Below, in pieces: positions 32,419 through 43,604 of a stretch of DNA of 64,000 nucleotides. The notes beneath the pieces are model-generated. The model saw only the letters and a list, made by a program, of their open reading frames with translations. It was not told the DNA's origin and made no database searches. Each line of letters opens with the position of its first letter. The stretch's first letter is position 1. Source of the stretch: Aedes albopictus. Lineage: Eukaryota; Arthropoda; Insecta; Diptera; Culicidae. The DNA lies in NCBI RefSeq assembly GCF_035046485.1, contig NC_085137.1, positions 348,182,505 to 348,246,504 on the forward strand. The letters run 5' to 3'. The translations under genes and the position numbers were made by a program.

Positions 32419-33024
32419 TCGTACATCAAGGTCAAGGAATAATCGCATCCAAAAGTCATCATTATCGCCATCATCAGCAGCCCCTCCGTCAACAAAGAGG
32501 ACGGCGGCGACGGGTGCGAAGGCAGGCGCGACGGACAGCTTTACCATCTGCCTGCCTGATAAATATCTACCTGCTCCGGTCAGATAAGTATCACTCTTTC
32601 GATACACTCTTTTGTCTGCCCAATTTGTTTTGATCGCTTTTGTCTATTGTATCCCCAGTCCACATTCGACCACGTGCTTTTTTTGACATCCATTGCAGTG
32701 GTTCCCAAACTACTGTATACGGGTAAGGGTGTACAAACTGTAAATAACAGAACATTTTTTTTTGTTTTTTTTTTATTAGCTATTTTTTCTTTTTTTTTTC
32801 AATACCATTTTTTTGCATCCTACAGGGTGCGCTAAAATAATCATAAGAATTGAATTCGTATATTATTAGTACAAGTTTTTTTTTTTTTTTTTGCTTTATT
32901 AACATTGTTTGGTTTACAAACCAAACAGTTGTCGTCCTAAGGAAGAAAGTGCACTGTAAATACTTTAAGGTTTTTTCTCTTCCTCTTTGCACTTTTGAGT
33001 TATTTTTCATAAATTTGTTTCCAC

Positions 33025-34392
33025 ATGGAAGATTCGATTGGAGGCGAAACGCCTCCTAATGATATCATTGCTCGTACGCGGTTTTATCAGCCATCTTCGC
33101 CTGGACCTTGGGTTGTCTATTTCCGGCGCAAATGCAAACCATTGAATATGCTTTCGATTTCTCGAGAGCTGACGCGTAAGTATCCTGGGACCGTTGTTCA
33201 CCAAGTGAAAGCATCCAAGCTGCGTGTTACCGCACCTAGCTACAAAGCAGCAAATGAAATTGCTCAACACGAAGCGTTTACTGTTGAATACGCGGTCTAT
33301 GTGCCAGCACGAGAAGTGGAGGTGGAGGGGAAGATCCTCGACGAAATGCTGACATGTGAGGACATCAAGACCGGCTTTGGCCGATTCAAAAATAGGTCAA
33401 TTCCTGATGTGGCTATCCTAGACTGTAAACGCTTATCTAAGGTTTCCATGGAAGGAAATAAAAAGGTGTACTCGCCTTCAGCGTTTTTTCGAGTGACTTT
33501 TCCAGGTTCCGTCCTCCCGGAATTTGTTGTAATTGATGGTGGTTTTTACCCAGTGCATCTTTTTAGGCCGAAGGTTTTTAATTGTACCAAATGCAAGCAG
33601 TTTGGTCACAGTGATAGCTTTTGCGACAACAAGCCCCGTTGTGGCAAATGCAACCAAGCTCATTTGGAGGACTCTTGCACACAGGAAGCGGAAAAATGTA
33701 GCTACTGTGACGGAGATCCACACGACTTGCAAGTCTGCCCGGCTTACAAAAGACGCATTCGAAATGAGAGTCGCTCTATCATAAAGCGCTCCAAACAGAC
33801 ATATGCGGAGATGGTGAAATCTTTTAAAACACCAGATTCCGTGTCTGAATCAGCTGTCCCAGTTGAAAATCCCTATCAGGAGTTGTCTTCCGATGATCAG
33901 GACGATGGCGAAACTGATGAGGGTGGATCTCTTTCGGAGGTACACGCACCTGGAAAAAGGAAGTCATCATCTTCCCCGGGATTGCGCCGAAAGGTCTTTT
34001 TAAAGTCTTCCCTCAAAAGTTTGCCTAATGTTAAAGGAGACGGGATAAACTTAAAAACTCCGAAGAATCAGGTTCCTCTAGCTTCAGATCCATGTTGTAG
34101 CAAGAACCTGTCACCCCCGTCTCCGCCTGTTAAATACACTTCAAAGAGAAATAATCGACAAGGTAGCAAGAAAAAAGCTACCAAAGTTCCTCGCAGTTCA
34201 AGCAAGCCTCCTAGACCCAAGCGAGGACTGTTTACTTTTAGGGTTCTCGTGGATCGCTTATATAATGCCCTCAGCCTTCCAGAAACATTTAGAGGCATTA
34301 TTGATATGTTTATACCTACAGTAGAAGAATATCTTCGGAATCTGACACAATCATGGCCCCTCCTTGCTGCGATCATATCTTTCGATGGATAA
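33025..34392 (+). CDS. I-clade LINE ORF1, nucleic-acid-binding protein with three CCHC knuckles
   Basis: An intact 455-codon frame. Residues 1-180 are a basic domain (TRFYQPSSPGPWVVYFRRKC; LRVTAPSYKAANEIAQHEAF) typical of Gag-like ORF1 proteins. Three zinc knuckles follow at about residues 186-245 (CTKCKQFGHSDSFC, CGKCNQAHLEDSC, CSYCDGDPHDLQVC). The C-terminal half is Ser/Lys/Pro-rich and probably disordered. ORF1 proteins of this clade coat the element RNA and help form the cytoplasmic particle used in retrotransposition. The stop codon overlaps the ORF2 start in ATGGATAA (34385-34392), which suggests coupled termination and reinitiation. No stops or frameshifts are seen, so this copy may be recent. 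Confidence 0.9.
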   Translation: MEDSIGGETPPNDIIARTRFYQPSSPGPWVVYFRRKCKPLNMLSISRELTRKYPGTVVHQVKASKLRVTAPSYKAANEIAQHEAFTVEYAVYVPAREVEVEGKILDEMLTCEDIKTGFGRFKNRSIPDVAILDCKRLSKVSMEGNKKVYSPSAFFRVTFPGSVLPEFVVIDGGFYPVHLFRPKVFNCTKCKQFGHSDSFCDNKPRCGKCNQAHLEDSCTQEAEKCSYCDGDPHDLQVCPAYKRRIRNESRSIIKRSKQTYAEMVKSFKTPDSVSESAVPVENPYQELSSDDQDDGETDEGGSLSEVHAPGKRKSSSSPGLRRKVFLKSSLKSLPNVKGDGINLKTPKNQVPLASDPCCSKNLSPPSPPVKYTSKRNNRQGSKKKATKVPRSSSKPPRPKRGLFTFRVLVDRLYNALSLPETFRGIIDMFIPTVEEYLRNLTQSWPLLAAIISFDG

Positions 34393-37300
34393 TTCATCAA
34401 GTGAGGTACAAGATATGATCACTGTGCTACAGTGGAACTGTCATAGTCTAAAACCTAAATTAGACCTGTTTAAGTTTTTGATTCACAACTCTGATTGTGA
34501 TATATTTGCCCTTTGTGAAACATGGCTTTCTTCTGAAGATGAACTCAACTTCCACGATTTTAACATTATACGCCAGGATAGAGATGACCATTATGGGGGA
34601 GTTCTTTTGGGGATCAAAAAGACTTACTCATTTTATAGAATTCCAATCGCGACTCATCCTGGCGTAGAAATCGTCGCTTGCCAAATAAACGTAAAGGGTA
34701 AAGAACTTTGCGTAGCTTCCGTTTACATTCCTCCAAGAATTTCAATTAACCGCCGTCATCTTTGGAATGCGGTTTCTGCACTATCACATCCAGTTTTAAT
34801 TCTGGGTGATATGAACGCGCATGGTACAGGGTGGGGCGAACCATATGACGATAATAGAGCGGCCATTTTCTATGATTTGTGCGACGATTTCAATTTGAAC
34901 ATTTTAAATACAGGTGAAGTGACACGTATTGCATCTGACGGCAAAGAAAGTCGTCTCGACCTATCACTGGGGTCAAGTTCACTATCATTCGATTGCTCGT
35001 GGAAGGTAATCGAGGATCCTCATGGTAGTGATCACTTACCCATTATAACCACCATAAAGCATAATAGTGAAAGGTCAGACCATCCAATTCAGGTTCCTTT
35101 TGACCTCAAAAGGAATATCGATTGGCAAAAGTATGCAGAAGCGGTATCTTTTGGCATCGAATCATTCAATCCCCTCCCACCTTTGGATGAGTATCGATTC
35201 CTGTCTGAACTGATATATAAGAGTGCATTAGAATCACAAAAACGACGTGTTCCAAGTGCAACCTTCAAAAGAAGACCAGCCACACTAGGCTGGGACGATG
35301 ATTGCACCCAGTTGTATCTTAAAAAATCTGATGCCTTCAAAACTTTTCGTAGGCACGGTACCTCAGATCTTTATCAAGAGTACGCAAAGCTCGAAAGACA
35401 GCTGAGAAACCTGCTGAAAGCGAAGAAGCGTAGTTATTGGCGACACTTCATTGAGGGTCTCTCAAGAGAAACTTCAATGACAACGCTTTGGAGAGTGGCT
35501 CGCAACATGCGAAACCGCTCTTCTTCTAATGAGAGTGACGAATACTCCAACCGTTGGATATTCAGCTTCGCGAAAAAGGTCTGCCCAGACTCAGTCCCAG
35601 CACAACCGATTTCTTGGGAAACATCCCCAAGAGACGGTTCTCTGGACAGACCCTTCACTATGCTGGAACTTTCTATGGCTCTTCTTTCATCAAACAATTC
35701 CGCTCCGGGAAGCGATATGATCAAGTTCAATCTTCTAAAGAATCTCCCAGATATCGCGAAAAGACGATTACTGGACCTGTTCAACTCATTCATGGAGAAC
35801 AACATCGTTCCGCATGAATGGAGACAGGTCAAAGTAATAGCTATTCAAAAGCCTGGTAAACCAGCGTCTGATCATAATTCATACCGCCCAATTGCTATGT
35901 TATCATGTTTAAGGAAATTGTTGGAAAAAATGATCCTATCACGACTCGATCATTGGGTCGAATCGAATAACTTGCTTTCAAATACACAGTTCGGGTTTCG
36001 CAAGGGCAAAGGAACAAACGATTGTCTAGCGTTGCTTTCAACAGATATTCAACTGGCCTTTGCGGAAAAGGAGCAACTGGCTTCAGTTTTCTTGGATATT
36101 AAGGGCGCCTTTGATTCAGTTTCCATAGGAATATTGTCAGAAAAACTGCGCAATAGTGGACTTCCAGGAATTTTGAATAATTTCTTGTATAATTTGTTGT
36201 CAGAAAAACATATGAGTTTCAATCTCGGACAACTGACAACTTCCAGAATTAGTTACATGGGCCTACCCCAAGGCTCATGTTTAAGTCCCTTGCTTTATAA
36301 TTTTTACGTGAAAGACATTGATAGTTGCTTGGAAGGACAATGCACGCTAAAACAACTTGCAGATGATGCTGTGGTTTCTCTAAAAGGCCCACATGCAGAA
36401 ATGTTGCAAAGACCATTGCAAAATTCTCTAAATAATCTGTCAATCTGGGCAAGAGATTTAGGGATCGAGTTTGCTCCGCAAAAAACTCAATTGGTTGTGT
36501 TTTCTAGAAAGCGGAACCCAGCCCAACTGAAACTCAATCTTTTGGGAATAGAAATCGACCAGTCTTTGACTTCGAAATACCTTGGGGTCTGGTTTGATTC
36601 AAAAGGCACTTGGGGTACCCAAATCAAGTATTTGGTGCAAAAATGTTAACAAAGGATCAATTTTCTACGCACAATTACCGGAACATGGTGGGGTGCTCAC
36701 CCGGAAGACCTCATAAAACTTTACAAAACGACTATTCTCTCTGTTATTGAGTATGGCTCTTTCTGCTTCCACTCAGCAGCAAACTGCCACCTAATAAAGT
36801 TGGAACGAATTCAATACCGTTGTTTGCGTATTGCTCTCGGCTGTATGCACTCAACGCATAATGCGAGCCTTGAGGTCCTGGCAGGGGTGAAACCTCTCCA
36901 GAACCGATTCTGGGAGCTCTCGCTAAGGTTACTTATCAAGTGTGGAGTGAGCAACACACTTGTCATTGAAAACTTCGAAGAAATGCTCAGTCTGAACACT
37001 CAATCAAAATTCATGAGAATCTATCTGTTCTACATGTCATCTGACATAAGCCTACCAAGTTATAATCCTCCCCGTGTACACTTCACTAATGACAGTACCT
37101 CTGTTAAATACGATCTGTCCATGAAACAAGCTATTCATGGAATACCAGATCAACTTCGATGTATATCTATTCCTCGCATTTTTAACGAAAAGTACCAAAA
37201 TGTCAATTCCTGTAAGAGATTCTTCACTGATGGGTCTCGCATAAATGGATCCACTGGTTTCGGTGTCTTCAATGAAAATTTCACCGCCTTCCGCAAACTT

Positions 37301-38071
37301 CAGGAACCTTGTTCGGTTTATGTTGCTGAGCTGGCAGCAATCAATTTCGCTTTGGGGATGATTTCAAACATGCCCGTAGACCATTTCTTCATCTTCTCGG
37401 ATAGCCTTAGTTCGATTGAGGCACTCCGGTCGATGAAACCTGTAAAACATCCATCTTACTTTCTTACAAAAATAAGGGAGCAGATGGGTGCACTGGTCGA
37501 AAGATCATACAAGATTACCTTTGTATGGGTCCCCTCACATTGCTCAATTTATGGCAATGAGAAGGCGGACTCTCTCGCAAAGGTGGGCGCACAGGAAGGT
37601 GAGATCTATGATAGAATAATTTCACATGATGAATTTTTCCATTTTGTTCGCCAGAGTTCTCTTCAAAGTTGGCAAAATGATTGGCGAGATGGCCAGCTGG
37701 GACGGTGGTTACATTCCATTATTCCTAATGTTTCTTTGCGAGTGTGGTGGTATGGTCTGGATGTAAGTCGCAATTTCATTCGCGTGATGTCAAGACTTAT
37801 GTCCAACCATTACTCGCTAGACGCGCATTTACACAGGATTAACCTCGCGTTGAGCAATGTTTGTACTAAGTGCGGTTCTGGTTATGATGACATCGACCAC
37901 GTAGTTTGGCAATGCCCGGATAATGACGCCTCCAGAGCGCTACTTTTGAATACCCTTGAGGCCCGAGGTAGACAACCCTTTGTTCTTGTGAGAGATGTGT
38001 TGGGGACCCGCGATGTCACATACATGGGATGTATTTTCGACTTTCTTCGCTCTGCTGGTATAAAAGTTTAA
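34385..38071 (+). pseudogene. I-clade LINE ORF2 (endonuclease, reverse transcriptase, RNase H) with one premature stop
   Basis: From the ATG at 34385 one frame covers the whole polyprotein, apart from a TAA at 36647-36649; the frame is the same and open on both sides. Order: APE-type endonuclease (LQWNCHSLKPKL, FALCETWLSS, LGDMNAHGTGW, GSDHLPI near 35030). Then reverse transcriptase (FLDIKGAFDSV near 36090, GLPQGSCLSPLLYNFYV, catalytic LADDAVV near 36357). Then RNase H (FFTDGSRINGS near 37222, ELAAINFAL, FSDSLSSIEAL, WVPSHCSIYGNEKADSLAK). It ends in a CCHC-like CTKCGSGYDDIDHVVWQC near 37870. The stop lies between reverse transcriptase and RNase H, so a truncated enzyme lacking RNase H could still be made. 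The change fits a single C-to-T transition in a Gln codon. The alternative ATG at 34364 adds seven residues. Confidence 0.9.
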
Positions 38072-38475
38072 TTTGCTTGTGTTTTCTTCTCCAGTTTTTT
38101 TTTCTCTGTTTTGTCCTCTTTGTGTTACCAAGCTGCTCCTGGCCATCCGGAAGACCAAGTCCCACAACAAGTTGGTACCAACACCACAAGGCACCGAATA
38201 CGCCAGCAAGATGCGATTCACCCCCGGATGAGCAGCAGTGAAACCTTTGGCCCAATCCTTACCCTGTCCATCCCTCAAAATGTGACCTTCTAACCTCGAG
38301 CTGCCACGAGTACCCTGGCTTCCACCCATTACTAACAGATATCATTAAAAAGTTATTACTCTGTATAATGTATACTATTAAGTACAAAGAAAGATCCTCG
38401 GCTCCGTAAAGCGTTATACGCGATTGAGCCCCAAATAAACGAACTAGATAAAAAAAAAAAAAATGATCAGATTTT

Positions 38476-38702
38476 CTCGAACATGATTATGAGCATCAGT
38501 ATACAGTTTGATGAAAAAGTTTTGTAAAAACTATCCTTAAGCGGTAATTTATGAACTTGCAAAAAATGTAGTACGCAACTCGGTGCAGAACTCGATTTTT
38601 ACAGCACTCGTCGTAATTATCCAACTCGGCAAGCCTCGTTGGATAAATGTACGACTCGTGCTGTAAAAATCGTCATTCTGCACCTTGTTGCGTAAACTAC
38701 TA
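38476..38702. repeat. 470-bp tandem repeat, unit 1, right part with foldback hairpin
   Basis: Continues unit 1 after the LINE. A foldback lies at 38571-38696: GTACGCAACTCGGTGCAGAA… is mirrored by …TTCTGCACCTTGTTGCGTAAAC, and CGATTTTTACAGCACTCGTCG by ACGACTCGTGCTGTAAAAATCG. Arms are about 60 bp. Confidence 0.85.
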
Positions 38703-39170
38703 TTTTGCAACTTCTCATCGTAATAGGCCATTTTACCTCACGCAAATCTGACAGGAACAGGAAAAGGCCTACTTTCCCACACCAAATTAACAGTGCTGTA
38801 ATGGTTCATTACAGCACTGATTTGCGTTGCGTAATGAACCATTACAGCACTGTTATCAGTTTTGATCAACTTATTGATGCTTTCTGGACGCAGCTTTGAA
38901 AAATTGTGACAACTGCACAGTATAACCTGCTATGTTCAGACTTCCTTAATCATGGCTATGAACATCAGTGCGCAGTCTGACGAAAAAGTTTAGTTAAGTT
39001 TAGTCAAGTGGTAATTTATGAAGGTGCAAAAAACGTTGTACGCAACTCGGTGCAGAACTCGATTTTACAGCACTCGTCGTAATTATCCAACTCGGCAAGC
39101 CTCGTTGGATAAATGTACAACTCGTGCTGTGAAAATCTTCATTCTGCACCTTGTTGCGTAAACTACTATT
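38703..39170. repeat. 470-bp tandem repeat, unit 2 (uninterrupted)
   Basis: Directly follows unit 1 and repeats its whole content, including the palindromic GCTGTAATGGTTCATTACAGC and the foldback at 39038-39165. At the position of the LINE insertion it reads GCTATGTTCAGACTTCC with no interruption, so it acts as an empty-site control. Differences from unit 1 are a few per cent. Confidence 0.88.
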
Positions 39171-39423
39171 GTCAACGCAATCACTCGTTCGCACAGACTG
39201 CTACGATCCTCATTAGAATCCTTCAACCTAGGATCCCAAGTCGCATTATAAGTGTTGCTGTGCTCTATATTTTCATGACCAATTTTAATAAACTTCCAAT
39301 AAAACTGATTCGTACCTACATCAAATGTTTGTCAGTAAGGCTTCCTTATTGAAATGGAGGTTGCGAATGTTAGCATAAACGTTTGTTTTTTTTAAGAACT
39401 TATTAAGAAATTGAAATTTAATT

Positions 39424-40905
39424 CAGGGATTCATCCAGGAGGATTCAAGGATGCCTCCTAGAGATCCATCAGTGATTCATCCAGAAGATTTTTTAGCGAT
39501 TCCCATAAGTAATCCTTCAGAGATTAGTCTGGGAGTTCCGTTAGAGATTCCTTCTGATGTTGTTTCAGGAATTCCTGTAGGGTTTTTTAGATATAAGTCC
39601 AGGAGCTTCAGAGATTCATCCAGGAGTTCCTTCAGAAATTCCTCTAGAATTGCAATCAAAGATTTCTCCTGGCATTCCTTTAGGGATTTTCATAGGAATT
39701 CCGGTAGGGAACACTTCAAAGGTTCATACAGGATTTCCTTCTGCGATCCCTCCTGGCATTTCTTCAAGGATCCATGCTGGAATTCGTTCAGGGGATGATT
39801 TCTGCAGGCAGTTGTCCAAGAATTCCTCCAAGATTTCTTTCAGAAAGTTGTACTGGAGTTCCTTCTGTGGTCCCTCCTGACATGTCTTCAAAGATCCCTC
39901 GTGCAATTCTTTCGGGGATTTTTCTTAGAATTCCTTTGGGATGCCTCATGGAGATTTTTCAAAGATTTTTTAAGCACATATTTAATGGATTTCTCTAGGA
40001 GTATCTTCAAGTATTCCTACAGAAGATCCTCCAAAGATGAATCCAGGAGTTCCTTTGAGGATTGCAGCAGTATAGTAGTTCTTTCATGGATTGCTCCAGA
40101 AGTTCCTTCAGTGATAACTTCTGGATTCCTCCAGAGATTCCCCAGTAGTACCCTCCTAGTGTTTCATCGGGAGTTTCTTCAGAAGTTCCCTCGGCTATTC
40201 CAACAGTAGTTCCCTTAAGTATTGTTCCAGATATTCCTTCAGATATGGAATGCCTCCTGTAGACCCATCAGGAACCTCTTTCAAAAAACTCTACAGGAGT
40301 TTCTACAGGGATTAGTTCAGCAGTTCCTTAAAAAAAATCCACCAAGAATTTCAGGGATACATGCAAATGTTCTTTTAGAGATTCTTTAAGGAGTCTCCAA
40401 GAATACCTACAGGAGAATTCAGGGAGTCTCCCAAAAGTTTCTTCAGGTATTCCTTCAAAAGTACATTCAGGAATTACTCCAAGAGTTCCTCCAAGAATTT
40501 TCCAGGAGTTCCTAAAGCGAATTCTCGAGAAGGGACTCTTTCTGGAGTTCTTCCAGAGATCGCTCCTGGAGTACCATGGATTCACGGTTGCCTCCAGTTT
40601 ATCAGAGAATTCTCCAGAAATTCCTTCTGGAATTCACACAGGAGTTGCTTCAGAGGATCTTCTAGTAGTTCCTTCAAGAATTTCATCAGGACTATAACAA
40701 GGCATATCTCTAAGATTTCCTTGAAGGATCTCTCATGGAGTTCCTACAGGAATTGTGTTCCTCCAGAATTTTGTTCAGGGAATCCTCCAGGAATACCTTC
40801 TGGAATTCCTCTAGGAATATTGTCGCGGATGCCACTTGAAAATCTTTCGAGGATTCCTCCTGGAATTCCTTCGGTTTTTCTTTCTAAAATTCCTTCAGGA
40901 CGAAA
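39424..40905. repeat. Long degenerate minisatellite (AGGAATTCCTYC type)
   Basis: About 1.5 kb of loosely repeated words such as CCTCCAGGAATTCCTTC, GGAGTTCCTTCAG and ATTCATCCAGGA with a period near 24-30 bp. Six of the overlapping ORFs on both strands (for example GIPLGIFIGIPVGN) simply translate this repetition and are not genes. Confidence 0.85.
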
Positions 40906-41014
40906 GCAAGTTCATTTTTATGGTGACTTCAATAAACCTGCTAGCCTACTTCATTGCCATTATAAAACCTTCAAACTTTGACATCCAAAATAGATAGTCA
41001 TTATTGTGACAGTT

Positions 41015-43591
41015 GGGGGTGGAAGCTCAGGTAAAATATTATCTCCTGGGCGCCCATTAAAAACACCACCCCCGGCGAAGACTGGCGCTCGAGCCTAGCT
41101 ATTTAGCACTGTAGTTGGAGGAAATGCCAATGCAGAACCCGTAGCTTCCGGGAAGGTAAGCCCAGCTCCCTGGGTTAGTGGGTTGGTGTCAGGCCCTGCG
41201 AGCCAGCCGTAAAAAAGACTAGCACCGGAAAATCAACAAGAGAAGAATGCGAACCGATACCAATGGCGACGACCACAGCGACGAAAAGGGACTTGCGATT
41301 GGAAGCTCGGTACGTGGAACTGCAGACCTATCGTGGCGCTAATATCGACTCCGATCACTACCTGGTGATGGTTAAACTGCGCCCAAAACTCTCCGTTATT
41401 AACAACGTACATTACCGGCGGCCGCCCCGGTACGATCTAGAGCGACTGAAGCAACCGAATGTCGCCACCGCATACGCGCAGAATCTCGAGGCAGCGTTGC
41501 CGGACGAGGGTGTGCTCGATGTGGCCCCTCTAGAGGACTGCTGGAGTACAATCAAAGCAGCCATCAACAACGCAGCTGAGAGCACTATCGGGTACGTAGA
41601 ACGGAGTCGACGAAACGATTGGTTCGACGAGGAGTGCAGAGCGGTTCTGGAGGAGAAGGATGCAGCGCGGGCGGTAATGCTGCAGCATGGAACCCGACAG
41701 AACGTGGAGCGATACAGACAGAAGCGGAAGCAGCAGACCCGTCTCTTCCGGGAGAAAAAGCGCCGCCTGGAAAAAGCGGAGTGCGAGGAAATGGAACTGC
41801 TGTGCCGTTCACAGGAAACACGCAAGTTCTACCAGAAGCTCAACGCATCCCGCAAAGGCTACGTGCCGCAAGCCGAAATCTGCAGGGATAAGGACGGGAG
41901 CCTCCTGACGGACAAACGTGAGGTGATCGAAAGGTGGAAGCAGCACTTCAACGAGCACCTGAATGGCGAAGAGAATGTAGGCACGGAGGACCAAGGCAGC
42001 GGAGGAAATGACTATGTTGGTGCAGCAGAGGACGGGAACGAACCAACTCCCACGCTTAGGGAAGTTAAGGATGCCATCCACCAGCTCAAAAACAACAAAG
42101 CGGCTGGTAAGGACGGTATCACAGCGGAACTCATCAAGATGGGCCCGGAAAAGTTGGCCACCTGTCTGCACCAGTTAGTAGTCAAGATCTGGGAAACCGA
42201 ACAGCTACCGGAGGAGTGGAAGGAAGGGATAATCTGTCCCATCCACAAGAAAGGCGACAAGTTAATGTGTGAGAACTTTCGAGCGATCACCATTTTGAAT
42301 GCCGCCTACAAAGTGCTATCCCAGATCATCTTCCGTCGTCTTTCACCTAAAGTAAATGAGTTCGTGGGAAGTTACCAAGCCGGTTTCATCGACGGCCGGT
42401 CGACAACGGACCAGATCTTCACCGTACGGCAAATCCTCCAGAAATGCCGTGAATACCAGGTCCCAACGCATCACCTGTTCATCGACTTCAAAGCGGCATA
42501 CGACAGTATCGACCGCACAGAGCTATGGAAAATTATGGACGAGAACAGCTTTCCCGGGAAGCTGACTAGAATGATAAGAGCAACGATGGACGGTGTGCAG
42601 AACAGCGTAAGGATTTCGGGTGAACTATCCAGTTCATTTGAATCTCGACGGGGACTACGACAAGGTGATGGACTTTCCTGCCTACTATTCAACATCGCCC
42701 TGGAAGGTGTTATGCGACGAGCCGGGCTCAACAGCCGGGGTACGATCTTCACGAAATCCAGCCAATTTGTATGTTTTGCGGATGATATGGATATTATTGC
42801 TAGGACATTTGGAACGGTGGCAGAACAGTACACCCGCCTGAAACGTGAAGCAGCAAAGGTCAGACTGGTGGTGAATGCGGCTAAGACAAAGTACATGCTG
42901 GTAGGTGGGACTGAGCGAGACAGGACAAGCCTTGGCAGCAATGTTACGATAGACGGGGATACTTTCGAGGTGGTAGAAGAATTCGTCTACCTCGGTTCCT
43001 TGCTAACGGCTGACAATAACGTGAGCCGTGAAATACGAAGGCGCATCATCAGTGGAAGTCGTGCCTATTATGGGCTCCAGAAGAAACTGCGGTCAAAAAA
43101 GATTCACCCCCGCACCAAATGTACCATGTACAAGACGTTAATAAGACCGGTGGTTCTCTACGGGCACGAGACGTGGACGATGCTCGAGGAGGACATGCAA
43201 GCACTCGGAGTTTTCGAGCGACGGGTACTAAGGACGATCTTCGGCGGCGTGCAGGAGAACGGTGTGTGGCGGAGAAGGATGAACCACGAGCTCGCTGCAC
43301 TTTATGGCGAACCCAGCATCCAGAAGGTAGCAAAAGCCGGAAGGATACGGTGGGCAGGGCATGTTGCAAGAATGCCGGACAACAACCCTGCAAAGTTGGT
43401 GTTTGCTAACCATCCGGTTGGTACAAGAAGGCGTGGAGCGCAGAGAGCACGATGGGCGGACCAGGTGGAGCGTGATCTGGCGAGTGTTGGGCGTGACCGA
43501 CGTTGGAGAGCTGCAGCTGCAAATCGAGTATTATGGCGGCAAATTGTTGATTCAGTATTATCATGAATTTGATGTTGACTAAATAAATGAA
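41015..43591 (+). mobile_element. LINE (RTE/Loner-like) with 13-bp target duplication and internal deletion
   Basis: TATTGTGACAGTT is exact at 41002-41014 and 43592-43604. The element begins GGGGTGGAAGCTCAGGTAAA, has a 248-bp 5' region, one long ORF, and ends TGACTAAATAAATGAA, a short repeated tail. Its target is an older dispersed repeat (see 43605-43860). Most of the endonuclease has been lost, so the copy is 2.58 kb. Clade assignment is an inference from motif wording. Confidence 0.88.
41263..43566 (+). CDS. LINE polyprotein: endonuclease tail and complete reverse transcriptase
   Basis: An uninterrupted 767-codon frame. Residues 1-22 look like the start of an element ORF. The text then jumps to the last piece of an APE endonuclease (GANIDSDHYLVMVKL, residues about 28-42). 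A normal endonuclease needs about 200 residues here, so an in-frame deletion near 41315-41335 is inferred. Next come a basic coiled linker (RYRQKRKQQTRLFREKKRRLEK) and the reverse transcriptase: LKNNKAAGKDGITAELIKM, YQAGFIDGRSTTDQIFT, HLFIDFKAAYDSID (about 405), RRGLRQGDGLSCLLFNIAL, FADDMDII (about 505). The C-terminal region has VVLYGHETWTM and RIRWAGHVARM. The enzyme would copy element RNA at a nicked target, but without its endonuclease it could only use existing breaks. Confidence 0.88.
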   Translation: MATTTATKRDLRLEARYVELQTYRGANIDSDHYLVMVKLRPKLSVINNVHYRRPPRYDLERLKQPNVATAYAQNLEAALPDEGVLDVAPLEDCWSTIKAAINNAAESTIGYVERSRRNDWFDEECRAVLEEKDAARAVMLQHGTRQNVERYRQKRKQQTRLFREKKRRLEKAECEEMELLCRSQETRKFYQKLNASRKGYVPQAEICRDKDGSLLTDKREVIERWKQHFNEHLNGEENVGTEDQGSGGNDYVGAAEDGNEPTPTLREVKDAIHQLKNNKAAGKDGITAELIKMGPEKLATCLHQLVVKIWETEQLPEEWKEGIICPIHKKGDKLMCENFRAITILNAAYKVLSQIIFRRLSPKVNEFVGSYQAGFIDGRSTTDQIFTVRQILQKCREYQVPTHHLFIDFKAAYDSIDRTELWKIMDENSFPGKLTRMIRATMDGVQNSVRISGELSSSFESRRGLRQGDGLSCLLFNIALEGVMRRAGLNSRGTIFTKSSQFVCFADDMDIIARTFGTVAEQYTRLKREAAKVRLVVNAAKTKYMLVGGTERDRTSLGSNVTIDGDTFEVVEEFVYLGSLLTADNNVSREIRRRIISGSRAYYGLQKKLRSKKIHPRTKCTMYKTLIRPVVLYGHETWTMLEEDMQALGVFERRVLRTIFGGVQENGVWRRRMNHELAALYGEPSIQKVAKAGRIRWAGHVARMPDNNPAKLVFANHPVGTRRRGAQRARWADQVERDLASVGRDRRWRAAAANRVLWRQIVDSVLS

Positions 43592-43604
43592 TATTGTGAC
43601 AGTT

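Larger units (their letters stand above)
32419..38462 (+). mobile_element. Full-length I-clade LINE with 13-bp target duplication
   Basis: ATGATCAGATTTT is duplicated at 32406-32418 and 38463-38475. The element has a 606-bp 5' UTR whose first 170 bp are GC-rich (an internal Pol II promoter is expected there in this clade). It carries ORF1 with three zinc knuckles, and ORF2 with endonuclease, reverse transcriptase and RNase H. A 390-bp 3' UTR ends AACGAACTAGATA followed by A13-14. RNase H plus CCHC ORF1 is diagnostic of I-type LINEs; MosquI of Aedes aegypti is the closest named relative by description, not by comparison. Length is about 6.04 kb. Confidence 0.92.

Noticed and set aside
39451..40981. 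Several ORFs of 74-115 codons on both strands
   Set aside because: All follow the degenerate minisatellite repetition; both strands are open in the same way, as expected for a repeat.
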